A stretch of DNA of 27,465 bases from Intestinibacter sp964449895 (GTDB taxonomy: Bacteria > Bacillota > Clostridia > Peptostreptococcales > Peptostreptococcaceae). The stretch is taken from positions 1 to 27,465 of the forward strand of contig CAYVBY010000022.1 of assembly GCA_964449895.1 (NCBI GenBank), given 5' to 3'. A program made the translations under genes and the position numbers. Of the stretch, positions 1 through 8,941 are shown one piece after another; within the stretch, counting starts at the first letter, position 1; every line of letters starts with the position of its first letter. The notes under the pieces were generated by a model, which made no database searches, was not told the DNA's origin, and saw only the letters and a program-made list of their open reading frames with translations.

Positions 1-732
1 GGAATAGTAAATGGGATTAAAAATTTAGGTGGAAATTTAATCAGTACTGCAAAAACTTTATTTACCAATTTAAAAACAGAATCTGGAAGCATATTTAATA
101 ATATAAAAAATGTCATTACTAATCCTATTCTAACGGCAAAAACAAAAATCCTAGCATTAATTTCAGATATGAAAAACGGAATAGTAAATGTTTTTAATTC
201 AATAAAAAGTATTGCTACAAGTGTTTGGAATGGAATAAAAAGTGCAATATTAAATCCAATGACAACAGCAAAAAATAGTATAAAAAATATAATTAATTCA
301 ATTAAAGGATTCTTTAACTTCAAAATTTCATGGCCTAAGATTCCATTGCCTCATTTTTCAATAACTCCTCGTGGATGGAAAGTTGGCGATTTATTGAAGG
401 GAAGTATACCTAAGTTAGGTGTACAGTGGTATGCTAAAGGTGGTATTATGGACAATCCAACTATGTTTGGCTTAAATGGAAATAAAGCTATGGTGGGTGG
501 TGAAAGTGGAGCAGAAGCGATACTTCCTTTAAATCCTTTCTATGATTATATAGAAAATAAATTTGCGGAAAATAAGGTAGTTATAGATTATGATAGACTT
601 GCTAAAAGTATGGTAAGTGCAATTAAGGAATTAGATTTAAAAGTATACATGGATTCAAATAAAGTAGCTGAAATTGTTGATACGGTAAATGGTAAGAAAG
701 TAGATTTAACAGAGAGGGGGATATTTGTTTAG
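1..732 (+). CDS. Phage tail tape measure protein, C-terminal part (cut by window start)
   Basis: The reading frame is open from base 1, so the gene begins left of the window; the ATG at 169 is internal. The 243 visible residues include a low-complexity helical part with a repeated unit: residues 35-47 (IKNVITNPILTAK) and 79-91 (IKSAILNPMTTAK) are 44 residues apart. A Gly-rich end follows, with the pattern YAKGGIMDNPTMFGLNG and GESGAEAILPL, which is typical of tape-measure C-termini in Firmicute siphophages. Tape-measure proteins set tail length and are ejected with the DNA. The next gene, a distal tail protein, starts directly after the stop codon, which supports the call. Confidence 0.9.
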   Translation, partial: GIVNGIKNLGGNLISTAKTLFTNLKTESGSIFNNIKNVITNPILTAKTKILALISDMKNGIVNVFNSIKSIATSVWNGIKSAILNPMTTAKNSIKNIINSIKGFFNFKISWPKIPLPHFSITPRGWKVGDLLKGSIPKLGVQWYAKGGIMDNPTMFGLNGNKAMVGGESGAEAILPLNPFYDYIENKFAENKVVIDYDRLAKSMVSAIKELDLKVYMDSNKVAEIVDTVNGKKVDLTERGIFV

Positions 733-1428
733 ATGTTAGGTATAATTTTTGATGAAAAACATAGTTTTAAAGATTTTAACTTGACTATAAAATCTAAGGA
801 GATAGGATTCCCTTCTCCTAAACTTGTGAAAGATAGTGTACCTTTCTTGCAAGGTGAGTATGATTTTTCAGAACTTTATGGAGATGTAGCATATGACGAA
901 AGGAAGCTGAAGTATGTTTTTAATGTTGTAAAAAAAGATAAGATTAATACCAATTTATTAAAAATACAAGTTGCTAACTGGTTAAAGACACAAAGAATGA
1001 AACAATTAATAGATGATGCTATAGTCGGATATTATTTTTTTGCTCAATGTGAAGATATAGATTTTGGAGAAACTGGATTTATTGGTGAAATAACAGTAAC
1101 ATTTACAGCATATCCATTCAAAATTAGAACTGAATCAGAAGGAAATTTGTTATGGGATAATTTCTGTTTTGATACAGATATCCTACAGGATACTAAATTT
1201 GAGGTAAACTCAGCAAAGGAAATAGTATTGATAAATGACAGTGCTAGAAAAATATCACCTTTTATAAAATCTACTTCAGATTTTATTTTGAAATTAAATA
1301 ATACAAATTTCAAAATAAAAAATGGAGAAACTCAAGATAGTAGATTCAAATTAAATAAAGGAAAGAATACTATAGCACTTAATGGAACAGGAATTATAGA
1401 ATTTATATTTTATAAGGAGGTACTGTAA
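733..1428 (+). CDS. Phage distal tail protein (Dit family)
   Basis: This 231-residue protein sits between the tape-measure protein and the tail-endopeptidase protein, the standard place for the Dit hub that joins the tail tube to the tip. The N-terminal half has the Dit-like pattern of an early beta-rich ring domain (residues about 1-130, including FLQGEYDFSELYGDVAYDER and a YPFKI element near 130). The C-terminal half looks like a small beta-sandwich (IVLINDSARKISPFI, then FKLNKGKNTIALNGTG). A run of G (about 716-720) at the end of the preceding gene serves as ribosome binding site, and the ATG directly follows that stop. Start and stop codons overlap by one base with the next gene, which implies coupled translation. 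The family call is from pattern and position. Confidence 0.85.
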   Translation: MLGIIFDEKHSFKDFNLTIKSKEIGFPSPKLVKDSVPFLQGEYDFSELYGDVAYDERKLKYVFNVVKKDKINTNLLKIQVANWLKTQRMKQLIDDAIVGYYFFAQCEDIDFGETGFIGEITVTFTAYPFKIRTESEGNLLWDNFCFDTDILQDTKFEVNSAKEIVLINDSARKISPFIKSTSDFILKLNNTNFKIKNGETQDSRFKLNKGKNTIALNGTGIIEFIFYKEVL

Positions 1429-2774
1429 TGTATTTGGTTGAGATTATAAATGGTAGCAGCATTGAATATATTAATATTGTTTCTACAGACATAAATGCAC
1501 CTCGTATAAAAGGTAAAATCAAGCAAGGAATTAATGTGATTAACAGTTTTTCTTTTACTGTTTTAAGCAATAATCCTTGTTTTTTTGATGTTTTAAAATT
1601 GAGAAAAACCCTTATTAAAGTTACTAATACTCAAAATAACAAAATAGAATTTTATGGAAGAATTCTTAAAGAGTCAAGAGTCATGGAAAGTTCTGGGTTA
1701 TTTTATAAAAATTATGTATGCGAAGATGCAATAAGCTTCTTAAATGATAGCTATCAAGTTTATGAAGAGTTACATAATATAACAGTTAAAGATTATTTAA
1801 TTAAATTAATTACAAAGCATAACTCACAAGTCGAGAGCTACAAAAGAATAAAACTAGGTGAGATTGATGTTATAGATAGTAATAATAGTTTATATCGTTA
1901 TACAAGTTATAGTAAAACTTATGAAAATATAAAAAATGATCTTTTAGATAAATTAGGAGGAGAATTAAGATTAAGATATGAAGAGGACGGATTATATTTA
2001 GACTATTTAAATGAGATTGGAAAAGTTTCAAATACAGAAATAAAAGTTGGTTACAATTTAAAACAATTAGAAGGAGAATTAGATCCAAGCGAATTTTATA
2101 CTCGAATAATTCCTTTAGGTGCAAAATTGGAGATTAATGAAGAAACAACAGAAAAAAGATTAACTATAGCATCATTGAATAACGGAGAAATATTTCTTGA
2201 TTATAAGGAAGGGATAGAAGAATTCGGAATTAATGTAGGATATTTATTTTTTGATGATGTTACAGAAGTTCGTAATTTGTTGTCAAAAGCAAATGCTTAT
2301 ATAGCTTCTCTTAAATTAAATATATCTAACAAGATAACAGCATTAGATCTATCGTTAATAAACTTAGATATAGAAGGGTTTGAAGTAGGTAATTATTATA
2401 GGTTATATAACGATAAAGTTGATGTAGATTATGAAACTAGAATTATTGAAAAAACAATTGACATAGCAAGTCCTCATTTGTCAGAACTTAGCTTTGGAGA
2501 CAGAAAAGCTACTCTTACAGAAAGACAGGTAAAAGCATTAAAACTAGAAAATAATTATGTGAAATTGAAGCAAAATGTTGATAAAATACAAAACAATATA
2601 AATACAGTTAATAATAATATAACAAATACTATTGATCGTATAGAGACAATAGAAGGAGATTTGTCAGGTTATATAACTGTAGATACATATAATACGCTTA
2701 TAAATAATATAAATACACGATTTAACAAAATAGAAGATAGATTAACAAAGTTAGAAGGAGGGGCAAATGAATAG
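1428..2774 (+). CDS. Phage tail-associated protein, prophage endopeptidase tail (Tal) family
   Basis: The 448-residue protein follows Dit and has the features of the Prophage_tail/Tal family. It has an N-terminal beta-rich hub domain (about 1-100, with FYGRILKESR), a middle part with LGGELRLRYEEDGLYLDYL and FYTRIIPLGAKL, and a C-terminal coiled coil (about 370-445) rich in N, I and T, ending in RFNKIEDRLTKLEG. Family members form the trimeric tail tip and often anchor wall-degrading or receptor-binding modules. Here the enzymatic domains are in the next gene rather than fused. The ATG shares its first base with the stop codon of the upstream gene, with GGAGG a few bases upstream. Confidence 0.87.
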   Translation: MYLVEIINGSSIEYINIVSTDINAPRIKGKIKQGINVINSFSFTVLSNNPCFFDVLKLRKTLIKVTNTQNNKIEFYGRILKESRVMESSGLFYKNYVCEDAISFLNDSYQVYEELHNITVKDYLIKLITKHNSQVESYKRIKLGEIDVIDSNNSLYRYTSYSKTYENIKNDLLDKLGGELRLRYEEDGLYLDYLNEIGKVSNTEIKVGYNLKQLEGELDPSEFYTRIIPLGAKLEINEETTEKRLTIASLNNGEIFLDYKEGIEEFGINVGYLFFDDVTEVRNLLSKANAYIASLKLNISNKITALDLSLINLDIEGFEVGNYYRLYNDKVDVDYETRIIEKTIDIASPHLSELSFGDRKATLTERQVKALKLENNYVKLKQNVDKIQNNINTVNNNITNTIDRIETIEGDLSGYITVDTYNTLINNINTRFNKIEDRLTKLEGGANE

Positions 2775-4493
2775 ATGTATGAACGTATAAAAGAATTAAT
2801 AACTCGTATAAGAAAAGCCTCATTGGGAAAAGATGTTAGGACTTCTATAGCTGATAGCATTGAGGCTATCAATGAAAAAACAGAGGATTTAAGCAATAGA
2901 CAAGATTGCCTAGGGAGTACATTTGAGCAGATAATTTTAGAGGGAGGACATACAGATGCAGAAGTAATAGCTGCTAGAACCTCTGAAAATGGAACAATAT
3001 ATCAAACCATAGGAAAAAGAATGGATGCAATTGAACTATTAGCACAAACAATAAAAAATGATTTGGATTCTGGAAAATATGATGAAATCAGTACAAATCA
3101 AGAAGAACCTAATTCAGAAAGAGTAAAACTTTGGATACCTTGTATTGATGATGCAAAAGAAGATGGTACTGTAGCAGACCCTACTCCAGATATGGGAGAA
3201 TTAAAACCTGATACACCAGAAACAGGTGATGTAGTAACAATTATTGGAACAAATAAAAATGCAGTAATTAGTGCATATTATCCATCTGAAAATCAAAAAG
3301 ATGCATTAGGAAATAATCTAATTGGATATCCAGATGAATTGGTTTGTGCGGCACCTTCAGCAGTTCCACTTGGGACAAAAATACTTATTAAAAACACTGG
3401 AACAGAGTTAGATAATAAAATATTTATTGTTACAGATAGAAACTCTAACTTGATTATAAAAGAAGATGATACATATATGATTAGTATTTGTTTTAAGACA
3501 AGTTCTGATGCTAATAACTTTAGTACACAAACAGGAAATATTACTATTGGTAAAACAGCAACTACAACTACAAAGATAGCAACAGTAACAGCTAATGTAT
3601 TAACAGTGAGAAGTGGACCAAGTGCTGATTATGGAATACTTGGATATGTTACAAATGGCTATAAATTCAATGTTTTAGAAACTTATAAAAATACAAATTG
3701 GATAAAAGTAGACTACAACGAGCAAGAAGCTTATGTAAATGGAGGTTATACAGAAATAACAACGGTTACAACAGAACAGGATGTCATAGTTGGAGAATCT
3801 CAAAATACAACAGTAAATAAAGATAATCCTCTTTTTGGAATTGATATATCTCATCACAATGGAAATATCAATTGGACGAAAGTAAAAGAAAGTGGTGTAA
3901 AATTTGCAATAATTCGTATTGGATATGGTTCAAGACAATCTTCTGGAGGTGTAATAGATTCACAATTTGCAAATAATATAAAAGGTGCTAGAGATGCTGG
4001 AATAGATGTAGGTGTGTATTTCTTCAGTTATGCGTCAAGTATGGATAAATTAATTGCTGAAGCTAATTGGGTAATTAGCAAATTGAATGAATACGAAAAA
4101 GGAACTTTCACTTATCCAATATTCTTTGACCAAGAATACGATTCACTAAAAACAAATGGAAGTTATCCAAATTATACTTCTTATAATCCAGGGAAAGTAG
4201 TATTAACAAATTATATTAAAAAATTCTACGAATTAATTGAAAATGCTGGATATTATTGTGGAATTTATGCTAATCCTGATTGGTTAGTGAATTATGTAAA
4301 TTATGATGAAATAAATAATTATCCACTTTGGCTTGCACATTGGAATGTAAGTAAACCTTCTAGCAATTATGATTGTAAGATGTGGCAATATGGATATAGT
4401 ACAGTTAATGGCATTACAGGGCAAGTAGATGTAAATAGATGCTTTGTTGATTATCCTTCGCTTATAAAAGCTCTAAATAAAAATGGATTTTAA
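2775..4493 (+). CDS. Tail lysin: 3D-like beta-barrel, SH3 and GH25 muramidase
   Basis: The 572 residues carry several domains. A short helical N-terminus (1-100, MYERIKELITRIRKASLGKD onwards) resembles the adaptor start of baseplate proteins. Residues about 150-250 look like a 3D/double-psi barrel, with VPLGTKILIKNTG and a later VTDRN. Residues 268-330 are a bacterial SH3 domain (LTVRSGPSADYGILG). Residues 352-565 are a glycoside hydrolase family 25 domain. GH25 enzymes cut the muramic acid to glucosamine bond; the expected acidic residues are present in GIDISHH (D357) and FFDQE (D452, E454). The gene starts right after the Tal stop, preceded by AAGGAGGGG. Position among tail genes suggests local wall digestion during entry, although a lysis role cannot be excluded. 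Confidence 0.9.
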   Translation: MYERIKELITRIRKASLGKDVRTSIADSIEAINEKTEDLSNRQDCLGSTFEQIILEGGHTDAEVIAARTSENGTIYQTIGKRMDAIELLAQTIKNDLDSGKYDEISTNQEEPNSERVKLWIPCIDDAKEDGTVADPTPDMGELKPDTPETGDVVTIIGTNKNAVISAYYPSENQKDALGNNLIGYPDELVCAAPSAVPLGTKILIKNTGTELDNKIFIVTDRNSNLIIKEDDTYMISICFKTSSDANNFSTQTGNITIGKTATTTTKIATVTANVLTVRSGPSADYGILGYVTNGYKFNVLETYKNTNWIKVDYNEQEAYVNGGYTEITTVTTEQDVIVGESQNTTVNKDNPLFGIDISHHNGNINWTKVKESGVKFAIIRIGYGSRQSSGGVIDSQFANNIKGARDAGIDVGVYFFSYASSMDKLIAEANWVISKLNEYEKGTFTYPIFFDQEYDSLKTNGSYPNYTSYNPGKVVLTNYIKKFYELIENAGYYCGIYANPDWLVNYVNYDEINNYPLWLAHWNVSKPSSNYDCKMWQYGYSTVNGITGQVDVNRCFVDYPSLIKALNKNGF

Positions 4494-4504
4494 GAGGTGA
4501 TAAA

Positions 4505-4888
4505 ATGGATATTAATGTTAAAGTTGGTGGTAAATTTAAAAATATTAATGAAGCTGATTTCAATATTAATAATATAAAAATTGATTCTGAAGATAATATA
4601 TTAGGGACTGATTATTCAAGTGTAAAATTAATTGGAGGAATGACAATAAAAGTGTTTGAAGTAACTTATAACAGTTCATCAGCATATTTAGAAAAAGAAT
4701 ACGAATTTAAAAAGGCATTTTCTAATCAATGTATAGCAGTTATAGCTGGAGCAGTATCTTCAGATAGATCTTATTTGATTGTAAATTCTACACCTAAAAC
4801 AAATGCAAATTGTTTGATAAGTGTAAGACATTCAAATAATTCAGCATTAGGGAACATAACAATAAAAGGAATAGCAATAGGATATTAG
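4505..4888 (+). CDS. Small tail fibre/baseplate protein with gp53-like C-terminus
   Basis: This 127-residue protein lies between two tail-tip proteins and has a good ribosome binding site (GAGGTGAT, 7 bases before ATG). Residues 40-127 are predicted beta-rich and end in ITIKGIAIGY. That ending, together with KAFSNQCIAVIAG, resembles the C-terminal beta-sandwich of gp53-type tail fibre proteins, where the last strand has an aromatic or aliphatic-AIGY pattern. It has no transmembrane segment or signal peptide. A role as a small fibre or receptor-binding subunit is an inference from position and the C-terminal pattern. Confidence 0.6.
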   Translation: MDINVKVGGKFKNINEADFNINNIKIDSEDNILGTDYSSVKLIGGMTIKVFEVTYNSSSAYLEKEYEFKKAFSNQCIAVIAGAVSSDRSYLIVNSTPKTNANCLISVRHSNNSALGNITIKGIAIGY

Positions 4889-4899
4889 GAGGTAAAGAG

Positions 4900-7800
4900 A
4901 TGACTCTAGATTTAAATCCGTATCTGGAAAAAATTAAAAAGGATAATTTCTGTAGAGAAATACGAAATGAAATAGTAGAAGCTTTTGAGAAAATAGATGA
5001 AACTATTAATAATAATAATATGCAAGATTTAAATGACTTTCAAAAAAAAGAAGATAAAACACTTGATACCGATGACAAAAAAGTAATTGGAGCAATTAAC
5101 GAAGTTTACTCAAAATGTCAAGCTATTGAAGAAAGTTTAGAAAGCTTAGAATTACCACTTACAACAAGTAAAGTTATAAGTAAAAATTTAATTAATACAA
5201 CGATGTTTGAAAATTTATCAGTTGATGAATTCTTTGAAAATTATGAGAGCGGAAATTTAATAATTCCTGTAATAGAGGAAACTTTTGAAATAGGACAAGC
5301 TTATAATACTGAAGTTCTATTCACGGATGGAACTTCAGATGCAAGCGGTGATTTTTTCTTTCAATTTCAAAAAAATGGAACGACAGTTTTTAGTAGATAT
5401 ACTTTGAATTTAACTGATACAATAGATAGTGCAAAATTAATTTTCAATAAGACATCATTTTTGGCCAATCATGCTGGAAAAATATTTTCTCATATTCAAG
5501 TTTGCAAAAAGGCAAGTGGACAAAGTTATCCGACGTATGAGCAATATGCAGAAAAAAAGGATTATACTACTTTTGTCAGAAGCAGTGATTTAGAAAAATT
5601 ACAATTACAAAATTTATCTCCTTTTTTCTATCCTAAAAAAGTAAAAATAGTTGCTCATAGAGGAGGAGAAAGTAAATATACAGAAAATTCTATAGGAGCT
5701 TTTATAGAAGGATGTAAAGACGGATATGATTTTATAGAAACTGATATATGGCAAACTTCTGACGGAGAATTGATTTGTATGCATGATCAAACGTTAGATA
5801 GAACTTCAAATGCAACAGGTGATGTTATGCAAATGACATTATCTGAAATACAAGAAAAAAAATTAAAAGATGGTTCAACTATTCCAACATTAAAAGAATT
5901 TTTGTTGATTTGCAAAAAATATGGAAAAGTTCCTGTAATTGAAATAAAAAATATTAATCAAGATTGGAATAAGTTGAGTCAAGAACTAAGTTATGTTGCA
6001 ATGGAAGATAGTGCGATAATACTTTGTGCCTCTATTGATAATTTAAATTCAATAAGAAAAGTATTACCTCGTGTTCACTGCAGCTATTTGATGTATGAGA
6101 CAGATAGTATTACAAAAGAGATATTAAATGAATTAAAAAATATAAGTAATACAAGTTTAAATACAAATTGTAACTTAACTGAAGCAGATATTAAATTGTG
6201 TCATCAATATAATGTACTGATTGGGAAATGGACTATAGATGATGTTGACGTAGCAAATAATTTAATTGACATAGAAATTGATTTTATAACAACTAATAAT
6301 TCAAATATTTTATCGAGAGATACTTATTCAAGAAAAGAAATTGATACGCAATTTGAAAATATTGCGAAACAAATAGAACAAGGTGGAACAGGTGGAAATA
6401 GTGATAATGCGTTTGCTGTAAATTTGAATCATTATAATATTGGAAAAATAATTGATGCACCTACAAATTATACTTCACATCCATTTAACTGCATAAGGTA
6501 TGATAAAGAATTAGAAAAATTAATTGTTATTTTTAACGCTCAAATATCTCATTATGATAGAGGTAACGCATATATAGCCACTATGGATAGAACTACATTT
6601 GAAGTATCCAAATTAAATCAAATAATAGCCACAGATTCTAAAAATAATTCATATGATATTAAATCTTGTGTGTATAGCTTTGTCATAGATGATAATGGTG
6701 ATTATATTATATTTGATAGTACAGATAATCTTACATCAAGAAGATTTATTTCAACTGATAAGGGTACTACATGGACATATACTGGAGAGTTTAGTAAATG
6801 GTGTTCTATGATTTATGTGATGGATGATGGAACTTGGTTAAGTTCTCCTGAGAATCAATCACAGGGCGGAAGTTATATATTTAAGTCAACTGATAAGGGT
6901 ATTACATGGAATATTATTAATATGAATAGTCCTAATAATAGAATACCTTTTGAAACGGGATTTTTTGATTGTGGAAACAATAAAATTATAGCTATATCAA
7001 GAGCACATATGAATGCTTTATATGATACAACTATATATGAAGGTAAAAATACACAGCCTCCAATGATAAGTTTTTCTAGTGATGGTGGGAATACATGGAC
7101 TGATTATAAAGAATCCATTTCAATTCCTTCTGCCTGTGCTGATAATGTTACTGGATATGTAAAAGACGGAATCGTGTATCTATGGTATGCAGATAGAAGG
7201 CTTACAAAAGGTAAAGAAGGGGGTATATATTTTACTTATGCAACAATCGAAAATGCTTTAAAAGATAATTTTGCAACTCCAGTTTTAGTAAAATTAGGTA
7301 ATTTATCAATAGTTGATAGTGATAAAACAAACGGAAATGCATACCAAGACTGGGGTGCTATATGGGCTATTAATGTTGAAAACGAAGCTTATATAATATA
7401 TTATGATGCTGAAATTGATAGTACTTCATCGAATAAAAACTATCATTTAATATTTGCGACAGAAAATAATATACAAAATGAAAATAGTGGGATAAATAAA
7501 TTTTTACCTTATTCAGGACAATACGTTGAACGTCTAATTAACAATTTAAAAGTGACATTATTAGAAAAAATAAATTCTATATCTTCAGGTGGTTCAGGGG
7601 GTAACGTTGAAGTTGGGTATGCATCTGACAATCTAGTATGCAATTGGCATTTAGGCAATTTAGATTTATGGGATAAAACCGATATGAGTTTAGCAGATAG
7701 TATAAATGGTAATAAAATTTACGCTATGGGGAATAGAATGAGTTACGCTAACAATCCGCCTTCTGAATTAACTTACGATGATACTGCACATACAATTACA

Positions 7801-8310
7801 AATAACATTTGTACTACTAAAAAATTAAGTGAGATGGGAGTATTAAGTACAAATGGATTTTCTATGGAAGCTTTTTATTATACTGACAATATGTCTAAAG
7901 CCTTTTCATATGCAAAAGATACACTTAAAGAAAATTATGGAGGAGGAGGTTGTATTTTATTCGGTCAATATGGCGGATATGCATTTCCTGTGTTAAGTTC
8001 TGGAAGCGTAGATTATACAAAAATAAAAGGTGAGGCGAAGGGATTAACAGCTAACCAATTTAATCATCAAGTGTTAACATATTCTGAAAGTGAAATAAAA
8101 ATTTATATCAATGGAACACTAAAAAATACTTTCAATATTAGTAGTTATCCTGATTATGATAAATTTGAGATTTCAGATTTATTAAATTTTTATTTATCAT
8201 GTCAATCGGCATCTGCTTTAACACCTAAAACAATAAGAATCTACAATAAAATATTGAATTTAGAAGAGATTGATAAAAATTATAAATATGAACAATCTAT
8301 TTTAGTTTAG
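4900..8310 (+). CDS. Large tail fibre with GDPD, BNR/sialidase-like and lectin-like domains
   Basis: The 1136 residues start with a helical adaptor (1-85, MTLDLNPYLEKIKKDNFCRE) and a beta-rich region. Residues 246-470 form a complete glycerophosphodiester phosphodiesterase domain: HRG (H253), TEN (E262), ETD (E280, D282), MHD (H295), LDRTSNATG, EIK (E348) and KWTIDD. A Gly-rich linker (495-501) leads to a propeller-like region (about 505-850) with three Asp-boxes (STDKGTTW 618-625, STDKGITW 663-670, SSDGGNTW 726-733). A second linker (896-901) precedes a LamG/concanavalin-like C-terminus (907-1136; EAFYYTDN, IKIYINGTLKNTF, IRIYNKIL). GDPD enzymes cleave glycerophosphodiesters, so wall teichoic or lipoteichoic acid is a likely substrate. 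I see no clear sialidase arginine triad, so the propeller may only bind. AGGAGGT precedes the ATG. Confidence 0.9.
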   Translation: MTLDLNPYLEKIKKDNFCREIRNEIVEAFEKIDETINNNNMQDLNDFQKKEDKTLDTDDKKVIGAINEVYSKCQAIEESLESLELPLTTSKVISKNLINTTMFENLSVDEFFENYESGNLIIPVIEETFEIGQAYNTEVLFTDGTSDASGDFFFQFQKNGTTVFSRYTLNLTDTIDSAKLIFNKTSFLANHAGKIFSHIQVCKKASGQSYPTYEQYAEKKDYTTFVRSSDLEKLQLQNLSPFFYPKKVKIVAHRGGESKYTENSIGAFIEGCKDGYDFIETDIWQTSDGELICMHDQTLDRTSNATGDVMQMTLSEIQEKKLKDGSTIPTLKEFLLICKKYGKVPVIEIKNINQDWNKLSQELSYVAMEDSAIILCASIDNLNSIRKVLPRVHCSYLMYETDSITKEILNELKNISNTSLNTNCNLTEADIKLCHQYNVLIGKWTIDDVDVANNLIDIEIDFITTNNSNILSRDTYSRKEIDTQFENIAKQIEQGGTGGNSDNAFAVNLNHYNIGKIIDAPTNYTSHPFNCIRYDKELEKLIVIFNAQISHYDRGNAYIATMDRTTFEVSKLNQIIATDSKNNSYDIKSCVYSFVIDDNGDYIIFDSTDNLTSRRFISTDKGTTWTYTGEFSKWCSMIYVMDDGTWLSSPENQSQGGSYIFKSTDKGITWNIINMNSPNNRIPFETGFFDCGNNKIIAISRAHMNALYDTTIYEGKNTQPPMISFSSDGGNTWTDYKESISIPSACADNVTGYVKDGIVYLWYADRRLTKGKEGGIYFTYATIENALKDNFATPVLVKLGNLSIVDSDKTNGNAYQDWGAIWAINVENEAYIIYYDAEIDSTSSNKNYHLIFATENNIQNENSGINKFLPYSGQYVERLINNLKVTLLEKINSISSGGSGGNVEVGYASDNLVCNWHLGNLDLWDKTDMSLADSINGNKIYAMGNRMSYANNPPSELTYDDTAHTITNNICTTKKLSEMGVLSTNGFSMEAFYYTDNMSKAFSYAKDTLKENYGGGGCILFGQYGGYAFPVLSSGSVDYTKIKGEAKGLTANQFNHQVLTYSESEIKIYINGTLKNTFNISSYPDYDKFEISDLLNFYLSCQSASALTPKTIRIYNKILNLEEIDKNYKYEQSILV

Positions 8311-8412
8311 TTCGCAATTTAAAAAAAATACAAACAACATCAGACTAGATTAAATTCTAGTCTTTTTTAATATTTAAGTTAGTTCGCAATTTAAACCTAT
8401 TGCGAACTAACT
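8307..8412. repeat. Three copies of a TTAGTTCGCAA motif (two direct, one inverted)
   Basis: TTAGTTCGCAATTTAAA occurs at 8307-8323, overlapping the stop codon of the large fibre gene, and again at 8379-8395, exactly 72 bases downstream. The second copy is also the left arm of a perfect 13-bp inverted repeat: AGTTAGTTCGCAA at 8377-8389 and its reverse complement at 8400-8412, with a 10-base loop. The terminator hairpin lies between the two direct copies. The high local similarity is well above chance. Its function is not known to me; it could be a recombination joint for fibre or accessory genes, or a processing hairpin. Confidence 0.85.
8342..8370 (+). terminator. Intrinsic terminator after the tail fibre gene
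   Basis: A perfect 8-bp stem (AGACTAGA at 8342-8349, TCTAGTCT at 8356-8363) with a 6-base loop is followed by a run of T. It lies about 30 bases after the fibre stop codon and probably ends the tail-gene transcript. Confidence 0.85.
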
Positions 8413-8510
8413 TTGCAGAATATGTAATAATTTGACTAACGAAAAACAGTAAAAATTAAAGGAATATCATCATTTTATAGAGAATATTGCAATTAAAAGG
8501 TGGCGATATT

Positions 8511-8873
8511 ATGAAGAATATAAATGATGAAAAGACTATAAAAGAATATGAACTTTTAAAAGCTTATTATCTTAAGAAAGTTAAAGCAATAAGTGAGAAA
8601 AAATTTCAAGAAATACGTTCTGAATTAGGCGTAAGTGAAGAAATATATTTTAGCATAGGATTTTTAGAAAATAAAAACGGTAAAATAGATATAACCGCTT
8701 TAGGAATTATCTGTGTAGAATTTTTTAGTGATGAATGTGATAAATGTAAAGAATATTTTTTATATAATGCATTCGAGCCAATAGTTTGTCCGTATTGTGG
8801 AAAGGAAATAGAATCTCAAATACTTAAATTTCCTATACAAGAAGAAAATATTTCCTATAAATGTAAAAACTAA
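8511..8873 (+). CDS. Small zinc-ribbon protein, unknown function (possible moron)
   Basis: I chose the ATG at 8511 because AAAGGTGG lies about 8 bases upstream; an earlier in-frame TTG at 8487 has no ribosome binding site. The 120-residue product has a Lys/Glu-rich helical N-terminus (about 1-50). Towards the C-terminus two CxxC pairs (CDKC and CPYC, about 20 residues apart) should bind one zinc ion, and a further YKCKN closes the protein. It has no membrane segment. Transcription terminators lie on both sides, so it appears to be its own transcription unit between tail and lysis genes. That is a common pattern for accessory genes expressed from a prophage. I do not recognise a named family. 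Confidence 0.75.
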   Translation: MKNINDEKTIKEYELLKAYYLKKVKAISEKKFQEIRSELGVSEEIYFSIGFLENKNGKIDITALGIICVEFFSDECDKCKEYFLYNAFEPIVCPYCGKEIESQILKFPIQEENISYKCKN

Positions 8874-8886
8874 AAATTATATTAAC

Positions 8887-8921
8887 AAAAAAAGAGCTTA
8901 TAGAAATATAGGTTCTTTTTT
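8887..8921 (+). terminator. Intrinsic terminator before the lysis cassette
   Basis: The 15-bp stem has two G-U pairs: 8888-8902 pairs with 8907-8921 around a GAAA tetraloop, and the right arm ends in a T run. It ends the unit of the zinc-ribbon gene. Lysis genes downstream would then need read-through, antitermination or their own promoter. Confidence 0.8.
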
Positions 8922-8941
8922 AGTGCAGAAAGGAGATTTCT

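Noticed and set aside
4900..8310. Active sialidase call for the propeller part
   Set aside because: The Asp-boxes give the fold, but I see no clear arginine triad or the other catalytic residues of sialidases.
8487..8510. TTG start for the zinc-ribbon gene
   Set aside because: No ribosome binding site precedes it, while AAAGGTGG suits the ATG at 8511.
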